Of a stretch of 64,000 nucleotides of DNA, positions 63,583 through 64,000 are shown piece by piece; position 1 is the first letter of the stretch, and each line of letters begins with the position of its first letter. The position numbers and the translations under genes were made by a program. This DNA is from Cydia pomonella (lineage: Eukaryota > Arthropoda > Insecta > Lepidoptera > Tortricidae). Below the pieces are notes generated by a model that was not told the origin of the DNA, ran no database searches, and saw only the letters and a list, made by a program, of their open reading frames with translations. The stretch spans positions 23,412,725-23,476,724 of the forward strand of contig NC_084706.1 of NCBI RefSeq assembly GCF_033807575.1, in the 5' to 3' direction.

Positions 63583-64000
63583 GTAATTAAAGTTTATCAT
63601 TTATAGGACATTCTAGTGGGTATGTGATACTATTTTTAACAGACTTCAAAAAAGGGGGGGTTGCCAACTTGATCATTTTTTTGACATGATTAAATTTGAT
63701 AACTTAGTTTCCACTAATATAATATGTTGATATATTTTAGAAAATGATATTATAGGTTGTAAAGGTAGGCATTATGTGCATCATCGAAAAACTATTTCAC
63801 ACTGGAGGAAGCCTCTATAGGATGAGAAATACACAATGGATAATATTTAAGGTTTAAAAAAGATTGTATAAAATAGATAAGTTTATGATCAAAATGTGTT
63901 TGTATGTGTCACAGCACAGCCATCACTGGCATGTGTAATATAAGTGACATAACTTACTTTCCATTGTTTAGAACAACAACCATTGATATGCAAACCTAGG
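63583..64000 (+). other. AGA intron 4, continues beyond window
   Basis: No sequence resembling the next AGA exon (expected to begin with an RVGDSPIPG-like reading) is visible, so the intron runs off the right edge. Confidence 0.55.

Overview
The window looks like lepidopteran (moth or butterfly) nuclear DNA. The sequence shows spliced eukaryotic genes with GT-AG introns, an AT-rich background crowded with short foldback elements, and several copies of a tRNA-derived SINE with an ATTT-type tail. The assignment to Lepidoptera rests on my recollection of these repeat families and on the protein likenesses; I ran no search.

Positions 1-31334 (+) hold the 3' three quarters of the CBP/p300 co-activator gene (nejire). 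Twenty coding exons give about 1,802 codons: TAZ1, KIX, a SUMO-type motif cluster, bromodomain, RING/PHD, acetyltransferase with its lysine-rich loop, ZZ, TAZ2, the nuclear-coactivator-binding domain and the C-terminus. The coding exons are extremely GC-rich against AT-rich introns. Two introns begin with tandem copies of the end of the preceding exon, each copy carrying its own splice donor: a 134-bp unit after the first TAZ1 exon, and a 182-bp unit repeated 14 times after the TAZ2-downstream exon.

After nejire come five compact genes. They are DHDDS (cis-prenyltransferase, -), RTRAF (+, divergent from DHDDS), Tim8 (mitochondrial small Tim, -), ADAL (N6-methyl-AMP deaminase family, -) and the first four exons of aspartylglucosaminidase AGA (+, divergent from ADAL). 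These are housekeeping functions (dolichol synthesis, RNA ligase/transcription factor, mitochondrial import, purine salvage, glycoprotein breakdown). Their adjacency does not suggest one shared pathway. Two head-to-head pairs (DHDDS/RTRAF and ADAL/AGA) have short spacers that probably act as shared promoters.

The last intron of ADAL (41945-55197) contains a three-layer nest. A tRNA-derived SINE was split by a BEL/Pao LTR retrotransposon (identical 260-bp LTRs, ATATA target duplication). That element was in turn split, inside its gag-pol reading frame, by a full-length non-LTR retrotransposon with two open reading frames and a 30-nt poly(A) tail. Both inner elements look very young. Smaller nests and foldbacks occur throughout, including a ~3.9-kb inverted-repeat locus in the last nejire intron and two foldbacks with perfect 37-bp arms. 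DHDDS intron 4 carries two decayed copies of its own neighbouring exon.
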